From: Pseudoalteromonas luteoviolacea
Lineage (GTDB): Bacteria > Pseudomonadota > Gammaproteobacteria > Enterobacterales > Alteromonadaceae
Direction: 5' to 3'
NCBI RefSeq assembly: GCF_018100925.1
Contig: NZ_JAGJEH010000002.1
Location: forward strand, 62,001 to 126,000
DNA: 64,000 bases
A program made the position numbers and the translations under genes. Position 1 is the stretch's first letter. Every line of letters starts with the position of its first letter. Positions 46,905-56,547 of this stretch are shown one piece after another. The notes below the pieces were generated by a model. That model did no database searches. It worked only from the letters and a program-made list of their open reading frames with translations, and was not told the DNA's origin.

Positions 46905-47900
46905 TTAAGACTTACCGGTAACAACGAACTTGGCCAGTTGCTGGCCTAATTTGTCTGCCAATTTTCCCATCGCGTTGCTTTTTGCCGTGTCTTCAAAACT
47001 TGAAGCAGCTTTTACTTTGGCATTAAAGTGGGCTTTTTCTTCGCCTTGTTCAGTTATTACCAAATAGCTCTCAGCTAGACTGTAATATGTACCAGCCTTT
47101 TTCATGTCTTGCCAATCGACCCTAAATTTCAAAGTAAAGTCGGCATTCTTATCGGTGACCTTGATACCTTGACTAGAAAGGGCTTGAGCAAGCATGTCTC
47201 TGACTTTTTGATGCTTTTGACTATCGGCACTTATACTGAAGCTGACGTTGTTAAGCAAAGCATCCGCAGCATTTAGCTTTGCACGCACCGCGCTGGGTAT
47301 GGCTACGTGAGCAGCTTGTAGCATCTGCAAGTAATTATTGTACTTGTCACGTTTAACACCGAGCTGCTTTAAAGCCACGGCATTTTTTAGTGCAAGGCTC
47401 TTGCTCTGAGTGCGGGCAAACTGGAAGTGGCTAATCTCATCGTCAATTGCACTAATCGATAATTCAGTTTGCATTACGGCTTCGGTACGGTTAAATGCAG
47501 CTAGTGCGTAGGCCGTTTTACTGTCGACACTGATATATTCATCTTCAATCTTGACGCCTTGCAACTGTATGTTGGGCACTTTTGACTGAATGTATTCATC
47601 GATATGAAAAGTCATCGACTTATTATCAGCTTGCTGCTTTATCGTTGTATTTGCAGAAATCGTGACGTTTAATTGCTTGGCAAGCGCTAACCGAGCAGAC
47701 TCCTGCGCAGCAAGCTTGGCTTGTTGCATATCACCTGTGTTCTGAGCGTTACCAACGCCATATATCATATAACTTGAAGTCGGAGTCACAGTTATCCACT
47801 GTGGCGTTGTATTTTCCTTTACTTGCTTTGCCGAGTTGCTCTGACAGCCAGCAATCAGAGCGACACTAAACAGTGTCGCTACAAGGGGTTTAGAAGCCAA
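46905..47900 (-). CDS. LPP20-like lipoprotein, third gene of the LpoB cluster
   Basis: A 331-residue lipoprotein if translation starts at TTG 47900. That start gives MASKPLVATLFSVALIAGC, a clean lipoprotein signal (lipobox IAGC), with AGGAG 10 bases upstream. It would overlap the lpoB stop by 11 bases. A longer frame with ATG at 47942 exists but would put an Arg/Lys-rich extension before the signal. The mature part has an LPP20-like segment (PQWITVTPTSSYMIYGVG, then KLAAQESARLALAKQLNVTI). Function unknown, outer-membrane location likely. Confidence 0.72.
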   Translation of the reverse strand: MASKPLVATLFSVALIAGCQSNSAKQVKENTTPQWITVTPTSSYMIYGVGNAQNTGDMQQAKLAAQESARLALAKQLNVTISANTTIKQQADNKSMTFHIDEYIQSKVPNIQLQGVKIEDEYISVDSKTAYALAAFNRTEAVMQTELSISAIDDEISHFQFARTQSKSLALKNAVALKQLGVKRDKYNNYLQMLQAAHVAIPSAVRAKLNAADALLNNVSFSISADSQKHQKVRDMLAQALSSQGIKVTDKNADFTLKFRVDWQDMKKAGTYYSLAESYLVITEQGEEKAHFNAKVKAASSFEDTAKSNAMGKLADKLGQQLAKFVVTGKS

Positions 47901-48504
47901 AACGCGAACGCTCCTGCAACTTTTGAATTTTCTTTTGTCCATTCCATACCTCACGGTTTGTAGTCATGTCTATCAATCGTAAGTCAACTTGATAGAAGGT
48001 CACGCGATCGCCGCCTTGCTCGTCAACAAATGAGTTGATAGTTCCTGAAAGAGCGTAATCAGCACCGTACTCTTGTCCCATTTCATTTTGAGTTTCTAAA
48101 CTAGAGTTAAGCTCTTGATCTTTGCGTTCTTCACGTATTTCACGTCGAACGTCTTTATTGGCGACAAAGTCAGCCTGACCGCTACGCAATATTGACCGTT
48201 TTAGATCATTTAAAAAAGTATCAACAGCGATGTGTTGGTGTGATTTATTGCGTACCGATTGGATGATAATAGCAGGTTTAGATCCTTCTCTTTGTAAGTG
48301 ATCGTTAACCCATGGGAAGCTCAGCATATCGTTTATCATGGCTTCAGCAACTAATTGAGAGTCCTTTGCATTCCATTTGTCAGATAATGCAACCTCTTGA
48401 TTTGCATCTACTCTCTGTACTTTGGTTGATGAACAACCAGAAACAGCAAGTGTACAAGCCACGAAAAGCGGAGTGAGTTTTAGTAAGGTTTTATTACATT
48501 TCAT
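47890..48504 (-). CDS. lpoB: Penicillin-binding protein activator LpoB
   Basis: A 204-residue outer-membrane lipoprotein with lipobox AVSGC. The globular domain shows PAIIIQSVRNKSHQHIAVDT, LKRSILRSGQADFV, and YGADYALSGTINSFVDEQ, as in LpoB, which crosses the periplasm to stimulate PBP1B. Compared with E. coli LpoB (213) the linker after the signal is short. It is the second gene of a minus-strand operon with the COG3014-type lipoprotein 12 bases upstream and the LPP20-like gene overlapping its end. Confidence 0.88.
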   Translation of the reverse strand: MKCNKTLLKLTPLFVACTLAVSGCSSTKVQRVDANQEVALSDKWNAKDSQLVAEAMINDMLSFPWVNDHLQREGSKPAIIIQSVRNKSHQHIAVDTFLNDLKRSILRSGQADFVANKDVRREIREERKDQELNSSLETQNEMGQEYGADYALSGTINSFVDEQGGDRVTFYQVDLRLIDMTTNREVWNGQKKIQKLQERSRFGF

Positions 48505-48516
48505 AACAATTTTCCA

Positions 48517-50235
48517 TTATAAAAAAGTTGATTCTGGTGTGGCTACACGCGTTTGCTCTAAAAAGGTGCGGGTATGCCAAAGCGTTATTTCATCCAAGAC
48601 TTGGATCGTTTCTGACTGTTCGATCACCTGCCCAGATGTTAAATGTGTTTTTAATGTGATCACGTGCTTGCCCTTTGAAATTGGAAGTTGCACGTAATTA
48701 ACTTGTGCTGGCAAAGATTGCCACTGTCTTAGATCAGCGGACGCAGTGACCGCATTGACAACGGATGTGGCAAATTTAGCAAAGCCGGAAAACTGAGAGT
48801 TTAATCCTGTTGCTGAAATCGCTTTTTGTGCAGTGAGTGCTTTGACCAGTTCTCTTGCAAGCGCAATTTGAATTTCAGAGTTCGCATTATTCAGTGCATC
48901 TTGCAGCGTCAGAAGGCTTACGGAGTAAATTTTATCCAAGTCGGCAATTTTTTTATTATTAACCCACACTTCTGAGCGCTTAATTTGTTGTTTCAGCGGT
49001 TCTAGGTAAGTTACAGAAATTCGGCTACCGTATTCCAAAGCGCTGATTAAACCAATATCTACCGCATCATCCCAGATTGGTCCGAGTGGAATTCGTTTGG
49101 TTAAGGCACCCATTGCGACATCACCAATATCGCCAGTTGCATAGTTTTGCATTAAATCAAATAAGCTGGTGTCAGCATAGAGCATTTGAAACCATCGCAT
49201 TTGCGCTTGTTGTTCGTGCTGCGTGCCCCACAGTATGGGCGTCATGACTAACGCTTTTGCTTCCTTATCTGCGCGTAAAAGCAAGTTAAACTGCTTTCTT
49301 TGAGGGCCAATTCCAATATTTTGAAATATGTTTAACACAGGTTGAGGTTGCGTGCTTTTGGTTATGTTTAGCGTTTTTCGCAATGCGAAAACTTCACTGT
49401 CGTAGCCACCTGCTTGCTCCATAACGCGCAGTAGATCGCGCTTAATTTGTGAGACGATACTATCGCTAATAGCATACTGTTTGGCGAATCCTCCTTCAAA
49501 TGCCTGTATCGCTCTTTGATATTGAATTCTTGCCGAGTCTAGCTCTTCACTGCGCTCAAATAAAATGCCACTGACATAGTGGGCAAATGCGTCATCTTTA
49601 TATTCAATATCTTTGAGTAAATCGTTTGGCGCGAACAGTGGTCTTGTGATGTTATTAATTTGCTCAGTTAAGCTGTCTAAACCGGATGGTTGATCTTGGT
49701 CATCATAACCACCAGTTCTATCTTTCAACCCACTTAAGTAAGTATCAAGTTGGCGCATTTCAACGAGTGCAGAGTCCAAATAGGCTTGCCGGTCAATGTC
49801 ACTCTGGTTGGCAAGTGCATTGTAATTGAGCGCTTTGTAAAAGTTGATCAGTGGTCGATGATATATTTTACCTGCATATGTTGTATAAGTGGGACCACTC
49901 ACAAGTGCTAAAGCTCTCTCAGATACGCTGATTGTGTACTGATCCTCTATGATTTGCTGGGCTTCATTTAGCAGCTCGTTGCTGCGTTGATAATTACCTT
50001 GTAAGTGATTTAACATGCCAAGCTCTAGGTAATGTAACAATTTACTTTTACCTACAGGTGAATAATCTGTTCGAATAGCTTGCTTCGCCGATTCAAACTC
50101 CCCTTGCTGAGCGAGTAGGATAGCGCTTTTGTTTGCTGGTGTACTTTGGCATCCACTTAGCAGAAGTACATAAACTACTGTTAAGAAAGAAAAGTGCGAC
50201 TTGAAATAAGTATTAACTTGCACGTTGACATCCAT
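48517..50235 (-). CDS. COG3014-type lipoprotein with helical repeat
   Basis: A 572-residue lipoprotein; lipobox LLSGC with Cys near residue 29. The N-terminal half is a TPR-like helical array (ILLAQQGEFESAKQAIR, LELGMLNHLQGNYQRSNELL), matching an uncharacterised family of large lipoproteins that travel with LpoB. The C-terminal half contains beta-rich sequence (YVQLPISKGKHVITLKTHL), similar to an adhesin-like or transthyretin-like domain. It is the first gene of the LpoB operon. A role in peptidoglycan synthase control is inferred from context only. Confidence 0.75.
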   Translation of the reverse strand: MDVNVQVNTYFKSHFSFLTVVYVLLLSGCQSTPANKSAILLAQQGEFESAKQAIRTDYSPVGKSKLLHYLELGMLNHLQGNYQRSNELLNEAQQIIEDQYTISVSERALALVSGPTYTTYAGKIYHRPLINFYKALNYNALANQSDIDRQAYLDSALVEMRQLDTYLSGLKDRTGGYDDQDQPSGLDSLTEQINNITRPLFAPNDLLKDIEYKDDAFAHYVSGILFERSEELDSARIQYQRAIQAFEGGFAKQYAISDSIVSQIKRDLLRVMEQAGGYDSEVFALRKTLNITKSTQPQPVLNIFQNIGIGPQRKQFNLLLRADKEAKALVMTPILWGTQHEQQAQMRWFQMLYADTSLFDLMQNYATGDIGDVAMGALTKRIPLGPIWDDAVDIGLISALEYGSRISVTYLEPLKQQIKRSEVWVNNKKIADLDKIYSVSLLTLQDALNNANSEIQIALARELVKALTAQKAISATGLNSQFSGFAKFATSVVNAVTASADLRQWQSLPAQVNYVQLPISKGKHVITLKTHLTSGQVIEQSETIQVLDEITLWHTRTFLEQTRVATPESTFL

Positions 50236-50428
50236 GACTTGTAAAAAACATGACAGTGACTATACCAATTAATTCAGTTATATTGTCAGCAAGTTTAAGA
50301 TTTTTTTAGATTTTTTAAAGAATAAAGTTGTAAAAAATCGTTCTTACAATTTATTACTGTAATTAGCCCAGCCTTTTGTTAAATTTAAATCATCGCTTTA
50401 GGCAATTAATCTTACGAAGGAAAATACC

Positions 50429-51007
50429 ATGAAACTTAAATCGCTACTTACAACTGTGCTTGTTACAGGGATCTTGGCAGGTTGTAGCTCAACACAAGAT
50501 AAGTCTGCTTCTCAGTCAAAAGTGAATATCCCTGATTGGGTATTAAACCCAACGATTGAAAATGGTATCGCTGCTGCTGATTGTGTTAAATTCTCTGGTA
50601 ATATTTCAATTGACCAAAAACATTCTGTGGCGAATGCTCGCTTAGCGTTAGCACAGCAAATCGAAACTCGAATTGAAGGTTTAGATAAGACATTTGCAAA
50701 TCGCACAGATGCGAATGATGATACGACAGTAGGTTCGACATTTAGTTCAGTATCAAAACAATTAACTAAGCAAACGCTCAATGGTTCTCGTGTAAATAAA
50801 GCTGACGTTGTGGAAATTGGCGGTAAAGACTATTACTGCTCACTCGTGGTTTTATCACCGCAGCTTACTCACTCTCTATTTAAAGACGTAATTAAAGAGA
50901 GCAAAAAAGAGATCAATCCACAAGACGAAAAATTCTTGTATCAAGAGTTCAAAGCATATAAAGCAGAAAAAGATTTAGAAAAAGAAATTGCTAGATTGAC
51001 CAACTAA
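50429..51007 (+). CDS. LPP20-family lipoprotein
   Basis: A 192-residue outer-membrane lipoprotein, lipobox LAGC, with a strong GAAGGAAAA ribosome site before the ATG. The mature part has the LPP20 pattern: PDWVLNPT, then a helix NARLALAQQIETRIEGLDKT and a C-terminal charged helix (FKAYKAEKDLEKEIARL). It is divergent from the LpoB operon and followed by a terminator and then the transglycosylase gene. Function unknown; it is the second LPP20-like protein of this cluster. Confidence 0.8.
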   Translation: MKLKSLLTTVLVTGILAGCSSTQDKSASQSKVNIPDWVLNPTIENGIAAADCVKFSGNISIDQKHSVANARLALAQQIETRIEGLDKTFANRTDANDDTTVGSTFSSVSKQLTKQTLNGSRVNKADVVEIGGKDYYCSLVVLSPQLTHSLFKDVIKESKKEINPQDEKFLYQEFKAYKAEKDLEKEIARLTN

Positions 51008-51010
51008 TAA

Positions 51011-51033
51011 AACGCGCCCACGGCGCGTTTTTG
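51011..51033 (+). terminator. Intrinsic terminator after the LPP20 gene
   Basis: AACGCGCC (51011-51018) pairs with GGCGCGTT (51022-51029) around CAC; five T residues follow in all. Readthrough would feed the transglycosylase gene 20 bases later. Confidence 0.8.
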
Positions 51034-51051
51034 GCTTGTAAGGATTTTAAA

Positions 51052-52380
51052 GTGAAGAAAGTACTAGCATTGACAATCGCTTCTCAGTTTGTAGTAAGTA
51101 CTGCTTTTGCAAGTACAGCAACACTTTTTGGTGAATTGTCGAAAGAGATGCAGGACTATGATAGCAAGAAGCAGTCAGGTCCTGAAACAACCTCAGAACA
51201 GTCTGAGTTTGAACAATTTAAAGCTCAGCTCTTAGGTGAATACGAAGAGTTTGTTGAACAGCACTTAGCTGAATATGATGCGTTTAGAGATACGTTGATC
51301 AAAGAGTGGGGTGAGGCTAAAATTGCGTCACAAAGTGAGTATGTTTCCTATTCTGAAGACAATCGTGCACGACTTGAAGTTGATTTTGAACGCAATGAAA
51401 TTGTGTTGAGTATTCGTCATGAAGGAGAGGGCGCACCATCAAAGGCAGATGTAAAGCGTGAATTTGAACGCTTTAGGCAATCGGAAAATGCACTCATACA
51501 GAGCTTTTTTAGCGGAGAACAATCTTCTCTAGAAGAGGCAACTTATCAAGATTATGAAATTGATAGAAACTTGAAAGTCAGTGCCATTATCGACGCAAAA
51601 GCCAAGATAAAACAGCAGACGGTTGAACAAAAGCAATTGCTGGAAAAGAAGGCTGATGAAAAGCTCGCTTTGCCACAAACGAGCACTTCAGAGGTTTCAG
51701 ATAAGCTTGCTGAAGATAAAGCAAAATTAGAGCAATTAGAAGTTAAGCGCATTCAAAACTTGGCGCAGTCAGTCAGACAGATAGCTGGTCAAAATGATGA
51801 AAAGGTAACTAAAGTTACCATCAAGCTTCCTCAGGGGAGTTTAGCTAAAAAAAGAGCCTCATCATACACAGACAATATTGCCAAGCACAGTGAGCGCTTT
51901 GAAGTGGATGCTAGTTTGGTATTAGCGGTGATGCATACTGAAAGTCACTTCAATCCACTGGCAAAATCACATATCCCGGCCTATGGCTTGATGCAAGTTG
52001 TACCGACAAGTGCAGGGGTCGATGTAAATCGTTTTTTGTTTAAAATTGATGAACCGATGAGCGCACCATATTTGTATGTCGTGAATAACAATATTGAAGC
52101 GGGTACAGCTTATCTTCATCTGTTAAACGATAGATATTTAAGTAATATCAAAGATCCGTTAAGCAGAAAGTACTGCATGATAGCCGCGTACAATACGGGA
52201 GCAGGAAATGTTGCTAGAGTGTTCAATTCAAATAACTCTAGGAATATTCGAGATGCAGCGAAGATCATTAACTCTATGTCTCCACAGCGCGTACTAGAAG
52301 CGTTGCAGACTGGCTTGCCTTACGATGAGACAAAGCACTATCTAAAAAAAGTACTAACGGCAGAAAAGCTTTATATATAG
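51052..52380 (+). CDS. MltC-like lytic transglycosylase, soluble periplasmic form
   Basis: A 442-residue protein. The N-terminal domain resembles the MltC-specific DUF3393 domain (SEYVSYSEDNRARLEVDFER, FERNEIVLSI). A coiled-coil linker follows, then an SLT domain (VLAVMHTESHFNPLAKSHI, AYGLMQVVPTSAG, and IAAYNTGAGNVARVF), whose glutamate in HTESHF is the catalytic acid. The start is GTG at 51052, with AAGGA 7 bases upstream; it yields signal peptide MKKVLALTIASQFVVSTAFA. No lipobox is present, unlike E. coli MltC, so it is probably soluble in the periplasm. Confidence 0.85.
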   Translation: MKKVLALTIASQFVVSTAFASTATLFGELSKEMQDYDSKKQSGPETTSEQSEFEQFKAQLLGEYEEFVEQHLAEYDAFRDTLIKEWGEAKIASQSEYVSYSEDNRARLEVDFERNEIVLSIRHEGEGAPSKADVKREFERFRQSENALIQSFFSGEQSSLEEATYQDYEIDRNLKVSAIIDAKAKIKQQTVEQKQLLEKKADEKLALPQTSTSEVSDKLAEDKAKLEQLEVKRIQNLAQSVRQIAGQNDEKVTKVTIKLPQGSLAKKRASSYTDNIAKHSERFEVDASLVLAVMHTESHFNPLAKSHIPAYGLMQVVPTSAGVDVNRFLFKIDEPMSAPYLYVVNNNIEAGTAYLHLLNDRYLSNIKDPLSRKYCMIAAYNTGAGNVARVFNSNNSRNIRDAAKIINSMSPQRVLEALQTGLPYDETKHYLKKVLTAEKLYI

Positions 52381-52389
52381 CAAATCTAA

Positions 52390-52412
52390 GAGTCGCATAG
52401 ACTTTGCGACTC
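52390..52412 (+). terminator. Hairpin after the transglycosylase gene
   Basis: GAGTCGCA (52390-52397) pairs perfectly with TGCGACTC (52405-52412), 10 bases after the stop. No T-tract follows, so it may be a terminator helper or 3'-end protecting stem. Confidence 0.5.
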
Positions 52413-52644
52413 AACTCCATCTCTACCTCAGTTCCATCTCTATCTCAACGAGAAACAAATTCTCTCATATCATAAGGGCGAATACGCTAATCACATAGAT
52501 ATCTAGCGTAAATGAGTAGCCATCAATTGTGACAACGAGCTGCATGTTGAGTTAGTAGATAACGATATGAATAACAAACGAATTGCGGCCAAATTTATAT
52601 CGCTTTTGCGTATATACGTAATAGATGACCAACAACATCATACT

Positions 52645-52740
52645 GCGGGCAAGCGGGCAAGCGGGCAAGCGGGCAAGCGGGCAAGCGGGCAAGCGGGCAA
52701 GCGGGCAAGCGGGCAAGCGGGCAAGCGGGCAAGCGGGCAA
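52645..52740. repeat. Twelve perfect tandem copies of GCGGGCAA
   Basis: The octamer is repeated exactly twelve times (96 bases) without a single mismatch. Each copy carries GGG separated by five bases (CAAGC), so the plus strand has the G3-N5-G3-N5 pattern able to form G-quadruplexes. It lies just past the rne terminator, outside any gene. A perfect array of this size is expected to change length readily by slippage, so it is probably a variable-number repeat. Confidence 0.97.
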
Positions 52741-52744
52741 TAAA

Positions 52745-52773
52745 AAACCAGTCAATCATGACTGGTTTTTTTG
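52745..52773. terminator. Bidirectional terminator after rne
   Basis: ACCAGTCA and TGACTGGT pair around ATCA. It has T residues on both strands (AAAAAA on the left, TTTTTTT on the right), so it can end rne transcripts from the right and any transcript from the left. Confidence 0.85.
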
Positions 52774-52796
52774 TGGTTATTACCAAATTAGATTAG

Positions 52797-55700
52797 TTAT
52801 TCAACTGGCTGTGGAGAGGCCATTTGAGCACTTGCCCTAGCTGTAGGCGATTTTGAGCCTACACCCAATCCACTAGATTGGATAGTCGCTCTCAATTCAT
52901 TTGGCATAGCACTAGGAACAACAGCATCAGATACTTCTTCTGAAGAGCTGGCTTTTGTCATTGGTGATGCTGATGTATTGGTATAGCGTACACGACCTGA
53001 CTTTGTTGGCTTAGCAACAGGCGCTGATTCAACCACAGGTGCAGGCTCAGCCACAGGTGCTGATTCAACAACAGGTGCTGATTCAACAACAGGTGCAGGT
53101 TCAACAACAGGTGCAGGTTCAACAACAGGTGCAGGCTCAGCAACAGGCGCAGGCTCAGCAACAGGCGCAGGCTCAGCAACAGGCGCTGATTCAACCACAG
53201 GTGCAGGTTCAACAACAGGTGCTGATTCAACAACAGGTGCTGATTCAACAACAGGTGCTGATTCAACAACAGGTGCTGATTCAACAACAGGTGCTGATTC
53301 AACAACAGGTGCTGATTCAACAACAGGTGCAGGCTCAGCCACAGGTGCTTGTTCAGCAACAGGTGCTTGTTCAGCCACAGGTTCTGGTTCAACAGCAGGT
53401 GCTTGTTCAGCCACAGGTGCTGATTCAACAACAGTTGCAGGCTCAGCAACAGGTGCTGGTTCAGCCTCAGGTGCTGGTTCAGCCACAGGTGCTGGTTCAA
53501 CAGCAGGTGCAGGTTCAGCGACAGGTGCTTGTTCAACAACAGGTGCTTGTTCTGCAGCTGACGCCTCCTCAGCAGTAACGGCTTCTCCTGAGCGTAGCTG
53601 AGCTTCAAACTCTGCGGCAGCTTGGTCAGCAACAGGAACAAAAGCTGGAGCTGATTGACGGTTTGTTGACTCGCCACGTTTACGTCTTTGACCTGCTGCT
53701 CTTAAATGACGAGGTGAACGTCTTGAGCGCGTTTTTGCTTCGCGCTTTTCACCATCTGCTTCGTCATCTTGCTCATCACTGACTGCTGGTGTTTCAGTGT
53801 TCTCGGTCGTATCTAGTTCAACGATAGCTTCATTTTGAACACTTACTTCAGCGCTTTCTACCGTGTCCTCTACGGTATTTTTTTCCTCTGCAATGATTGG
53901 CTCTTCTACTGGAGCATGTACTTTTTCCTGCTTTTCTGGTTCGACAGGAACTGGTGACATATCAGTCTGTGAAGACTCTTGTGTTGCTTCAGTCTGCTTT
54001 TCAATACGTACTTTCTTACGCAGATTTCTTCGTTGACGGCGCTGTTTTACAGGCTTTTCTCGCTGCTCTTGCGGAGATTCCTGTTTTTGATTTTCGTTGT
54101 CCGTATTGGTGTTCTTTGTTTTATCTGAATCAGTACGTTTACGATTGTTTTGACGACGACGCTTGTTACGGTTTTCCGAACGTTCCTGATTATCAGTGCG
54201 TTCTTTGTCTTCACCTTTAGCTACAGTATCGTTAGAAGTTGCTGCATCTTTTTGTGCATCACCACGACCGCGGCCTTTACGTCGTTGATTACGGCGACGG
54301 TTGTCTTGTTTTCCTCGGCGTTTCGGCTGTTGCTTTTTCTCTTCTTCTTTCGGTTGTTCTTCCTCAGAAGAGAATAAGCTCTTAAGCCAATTGCCAACGC
54401 GCGCTAATAGACCAGGTTTTTGTGCCTGGGTCTGCTCTGTCGCTGTTGTTGGCGCTTGTGGAGCGGTAGGTTGCGACGTAGGTGCTGGCGAAGAAGGCAT
54501 TACCACACCTTTCAAGACAGGCTCTTCTTTTGGCGTAGCCTGAGTCATCTGCACTTCGACGATATCAGCTTCAGGCTCTGCAACTTGCTCATAACTTGCT
54601 AACTCTGGCACATCGTCTTTACGCAAACGAACTACTTCATAATGAGGCGTTTCAAGGTGCTGATTAGGAATAATGACAACGTGACAGTTATGTCTCTTTT
54701 CAATTCGTTGTACCGCACGGCGCTTTTCATTTAATAAGAAAGAGCCAACCTTTACAGGCACTTGAGCATTCACTTGAGCGGTGTTTTCTTTAATCGCTTC
54801 TTCTTCAATCAATCGTAAAATAGACAGTGCAATTGATTCATTTGAGCGAATTGTGCCTTGTCCGTTACAACGTGGGCAAGAATGCTGGCTCGCTTCGCCC
54901 AGAGAAGGACGTAAACGTTGACGAGACATTTCTAAAAGGCCAAACCTTGAAATTTTGCCAATTTGAACGCGAGCTCTATCTGCTCTCACAGCTTCTTTTA
55001 GGCGGTTTTCAACTTCACGCTGATGGCGTGGAGGAGTCATATCGATAAAGTCGATAACGATTAGACCACCTAAGTCGCGAAGTCTTAGCTGCCTTGCGAT
55101 TTCATCAGCTGCTTCTAAATTGGTATTGAGTGCTGTCTCTTCAATATCGCCGCCTTTGGTTGCTTTAGACGAGTTGATATCAATAGAGGTAAGCGCTTCA
55201 GTCGGATCGATGACAATCGAGCCTCCAGATGGCAGTCTTACTTCGCGCTGGAAAGCAGATTCAATTTGGCTCTCAATCTGATAGTGAGTGAACAGAGGCA
55301 CATCATTCTTGTATAGTTTCACACGATTGATAAAGTCAGGTCTGAAACGTTCAATATGAGCTCTTGCTTCATCAAAAACTTTTTGTTTATCAATCAATAT
55401 CTCACCGATATCACGACGAAGATAGTCGCGGATCGCTCGGAAGATAACGTTACTTTCTTGATGGATCAAAAACGGTGCTTTGCGGCTATCGGCAGCTTCT
55501 TGAATTGCTTGCCAGTGCACAAGAAGAGCTTTCAAGTCATATTCAAGTTCTTCGAAAGATTTACCTACACCAGCCGTACGAACGATAAGCCCCATGCCTT
55601 TTGGCAATTTAAGACGGCTTAAGGCCTCTTTCAGCTCAATACGCTCATCGCCTTCGATACGACGTGAAATACCGCCAGCACGAGGGTTATTTGGCATTAA

Positions 55701-56084
55701 AACTAAATAGCTACCAGCAACACTGATAAAAGTTGTCAGTGCAGCGCCTTTTTGTCCACGCTCTTCTTTGTCAACCTGAACAATTACTTCCTGACCTTCT
55801 TTGATAACATCTTTGATGTTAGGGCGGCCATTAAATGTATAGCCTTCAGGGAAGTATGTTTTGGCAATTTCTTTGAGAGGGAGGAAGCCGTGACGCTCTG
55901 CGCCATAATCGACAAATGCAGCTTCAAGTGAGGGTTCAATACGGGTTATTTTGCCTTTGTATATATTGGCTTTCTTTTGTTCGTGACCTGGGCTTTCTAT
56001 ATCTAAATCATATAGACGCTGGCCATCAACCAGTGCAACGCGCATTTCTTCTTGCTGCGTCGCATTGATTAGCATGCGTTTCAT
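52797..56084 (-). CDS. rne: Ribonuclease E
   Basis: A 1095-residue endoribonuclease and core of the RNA degradosome. In order: S1 domain ([20 protein letters not shown]), 5'-sensor/RNase H-like part, DNase-I-like catalytic part ([12 protein letters not shown] and LIVIDFIDM carry the metal-binding aspartates), zinc link CPRC, then a long disordered tail. The tail has Arg-rich RNA-binding runs ([19 protein letters not shown]), an Ala-Pro-Val-Glu repeat block (about residues 840-1025), and an end PQPVE like the PNPase-binding tip of E. coli RNase E. The frame is open 13 codons upstream, but ATG at 56084 ([15 protein letters not shown]) is the family start. Divergent from rluC. Confidence 0.95.
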   Translation of the reverse strand: MKRMLINATQQEEMRVALVDGQRLYDLDIESPGHEQKKANIYKGKITRIEPSLEAAFVDYGAERHGFLPLKEIAKTYFPEGYTFNGRPNIKDVIKEGQEVIVQVDKEERGQKGAALTTFISVAGSYLVLMPNNPRAGGISRRIEGDERIELKEALSRLKLPKGMGLIVRTAGVGKSFEELEYDLKALLVHWQAIQEAADSRKAPFLIHQESNVIFRAIRDYLRRDIGEILIDKQKVFDEARAHIERFRPDFINRVKLYKNDVPLFTHYQIESQIESAFQREVRLPSGGSIVIDPTEALTSIDINSSKATKGGDIEETALNTNLEAADEIARQLRLRDLGGLIVIDFIDMTPPRHQREVENRLKEAVRADRARVQIGKISRFGLLEMSRQRLRPSLGEASQHSCPRCNGQGTIRSNESIALSILRLIEEEAIKENTAQVNAQVPVKVGSFLLNEKRRAVQRIEKRHNCHVVIIPNQHLETPHYEVVRLRKDDVPELASYEQVAEPEADIVEVQMTQATPKEEPVLKGVVMPSSPAPTSQPTAPQAPTTATEQTQAQKPGLLARVGNWLKSLFSSEEEQPKEEEKKQQPKRRGKQDNRRRNQRRKGRGRGDAQKDAATSNDTVAKGEDKERTDNQERSENRNKRRRQNNRKRTDSDKTKNTNTDNENQKQESPQEQREKPVKQRRQRRNLRKKVRIEKQTEATQESSQTDMSPVPVEPEKQEKVHAPVEEPIIAEEKNTVEDTVESAEVSVQNEAIVELDTTENTETPAVSDEQDDEADGEKREAKTRSRRSPRHLRAAGQRRKRGESTNRQSAPAFVPVADQAAAEFEAQLRSGEAVTAEEASAAEQAPVVEQAPVAEPAPAVEPAPVAEPAPEAEPAPVAEPATVVESAPVAEQAPAVEPEPVAEQAPVAEQAPVAEPAPVVESAPVVESAPVVESAPVVESAPVVESAPVVESAPVVEPAPVVESAPVAEPAPVAEPAPVAEPAPVVEPAPVVEPAPVVESAPVVESAPVAEPAPVVESAPVAKPTKSGRVRYTNTSASPMTKASSSEEVSDAVVPSAMPNELRATIQSSGLGVGSKSPTARASAQMASPQPVE
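53021..53560 (-). repeat. In-frame 18-base repeats encoding the RNase E Ala-Pro-Val-Glu tail
   Basis: About thirty degenerate 18-base units encode the six-residue motif APVVES or variants ([12 protein letters not shown]). Six consecutive copies of GCTGATTCAACAACAGGT at 53221-53328 are perfect. The unit is a multiple of three, so copy-number change would alter tail length without breaking the frame. Confidence 0.9.
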
Positions 56085-56446
56085 ATTCTTATGTACTCTA
56101 TTTACTTTTTTACCTTCCCGCATTTACTTTGCATCGGGTGGTAAAACTCTACTTATACTATTCTTGTGCGCCCTTGCAGGCAGTTTAAATGTTCCTGTTA
56201 CTGATGCAGTCTCACGACTGGGGAGAAGGGAACTTAGTCTGTTTTAACACTTATGCCTGATTCATATTGTCGACGGGTTAAAAAATAGCTTTTACTTTTT
56301 GCTACAGAACTCGCTCGGGTTAAACACACCCACAAATTTACACAAGACACGATAATTTTGCTTTTATTTACTCGTATGTCATGTCTGGCGATAAAAAGAT
56401 GAACTGTTACGCGCTTCATCTTATGCCAATTACACGTAATAATTGT

Positions 56447-56508
56447 CTTGGGTCGGAGATAAAAGCTTTGGAAATATTAGCTCTGATCTGTATGATCCTC
56501 CACCCAAG
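56447..56508. repeat. Long inverted repeat in the rne/rluC region
   Basis: CTTGGGTCGGAG (56447-56458) and CTCCACCCAAG (56498-56508) pair over 11 bp with one bulged C around a 39-base loop. Placed as an RNA structure element of the rne or rluC leader. Confidence 0.5.
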
Positions 56509-56547
56509 ATGTGCATCACGACAGTTTATTTGCGATAAAAAGCAATG

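Larger units (their letters stand above)
52381..52796. other. Gene-free stretch between convergent transglycosylase and rne genes
   Basis: It holds the hairpin at 52390, a pyrimidine-rich imperfect direct repeat (TCCATCTCTACCTCA/TCCATCTCTATCTCA) near 52416-52452, the octamer array at 52645-52740, and the rne terminator. Open frames over the array are artefacts of a stop-free repeat. Confidence 0.8.

Noticed and set aside
52552..52840. Reading frames in several phases across the octamer array (repeated LPACPLAR or SGQAGKRA peptides)
   Set aside because: An 8-base repeat without stops gives open frames in every phase. There is no ribosome site and the array is flanked by terminators.
53039..53578. 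A long plus-strand frame of Gln-Val repeats opposite rne
   Set aside because: It is the antisense shadow of the RNase E Ala-Pro-Val-Glu repeat and has no independent support.
56085..56123. A 13-codon N-terminal extension of RNase E
   Set aside because: RNase E proteins begin MKRMLINA; the extension has no ribosome site and is not family-like.
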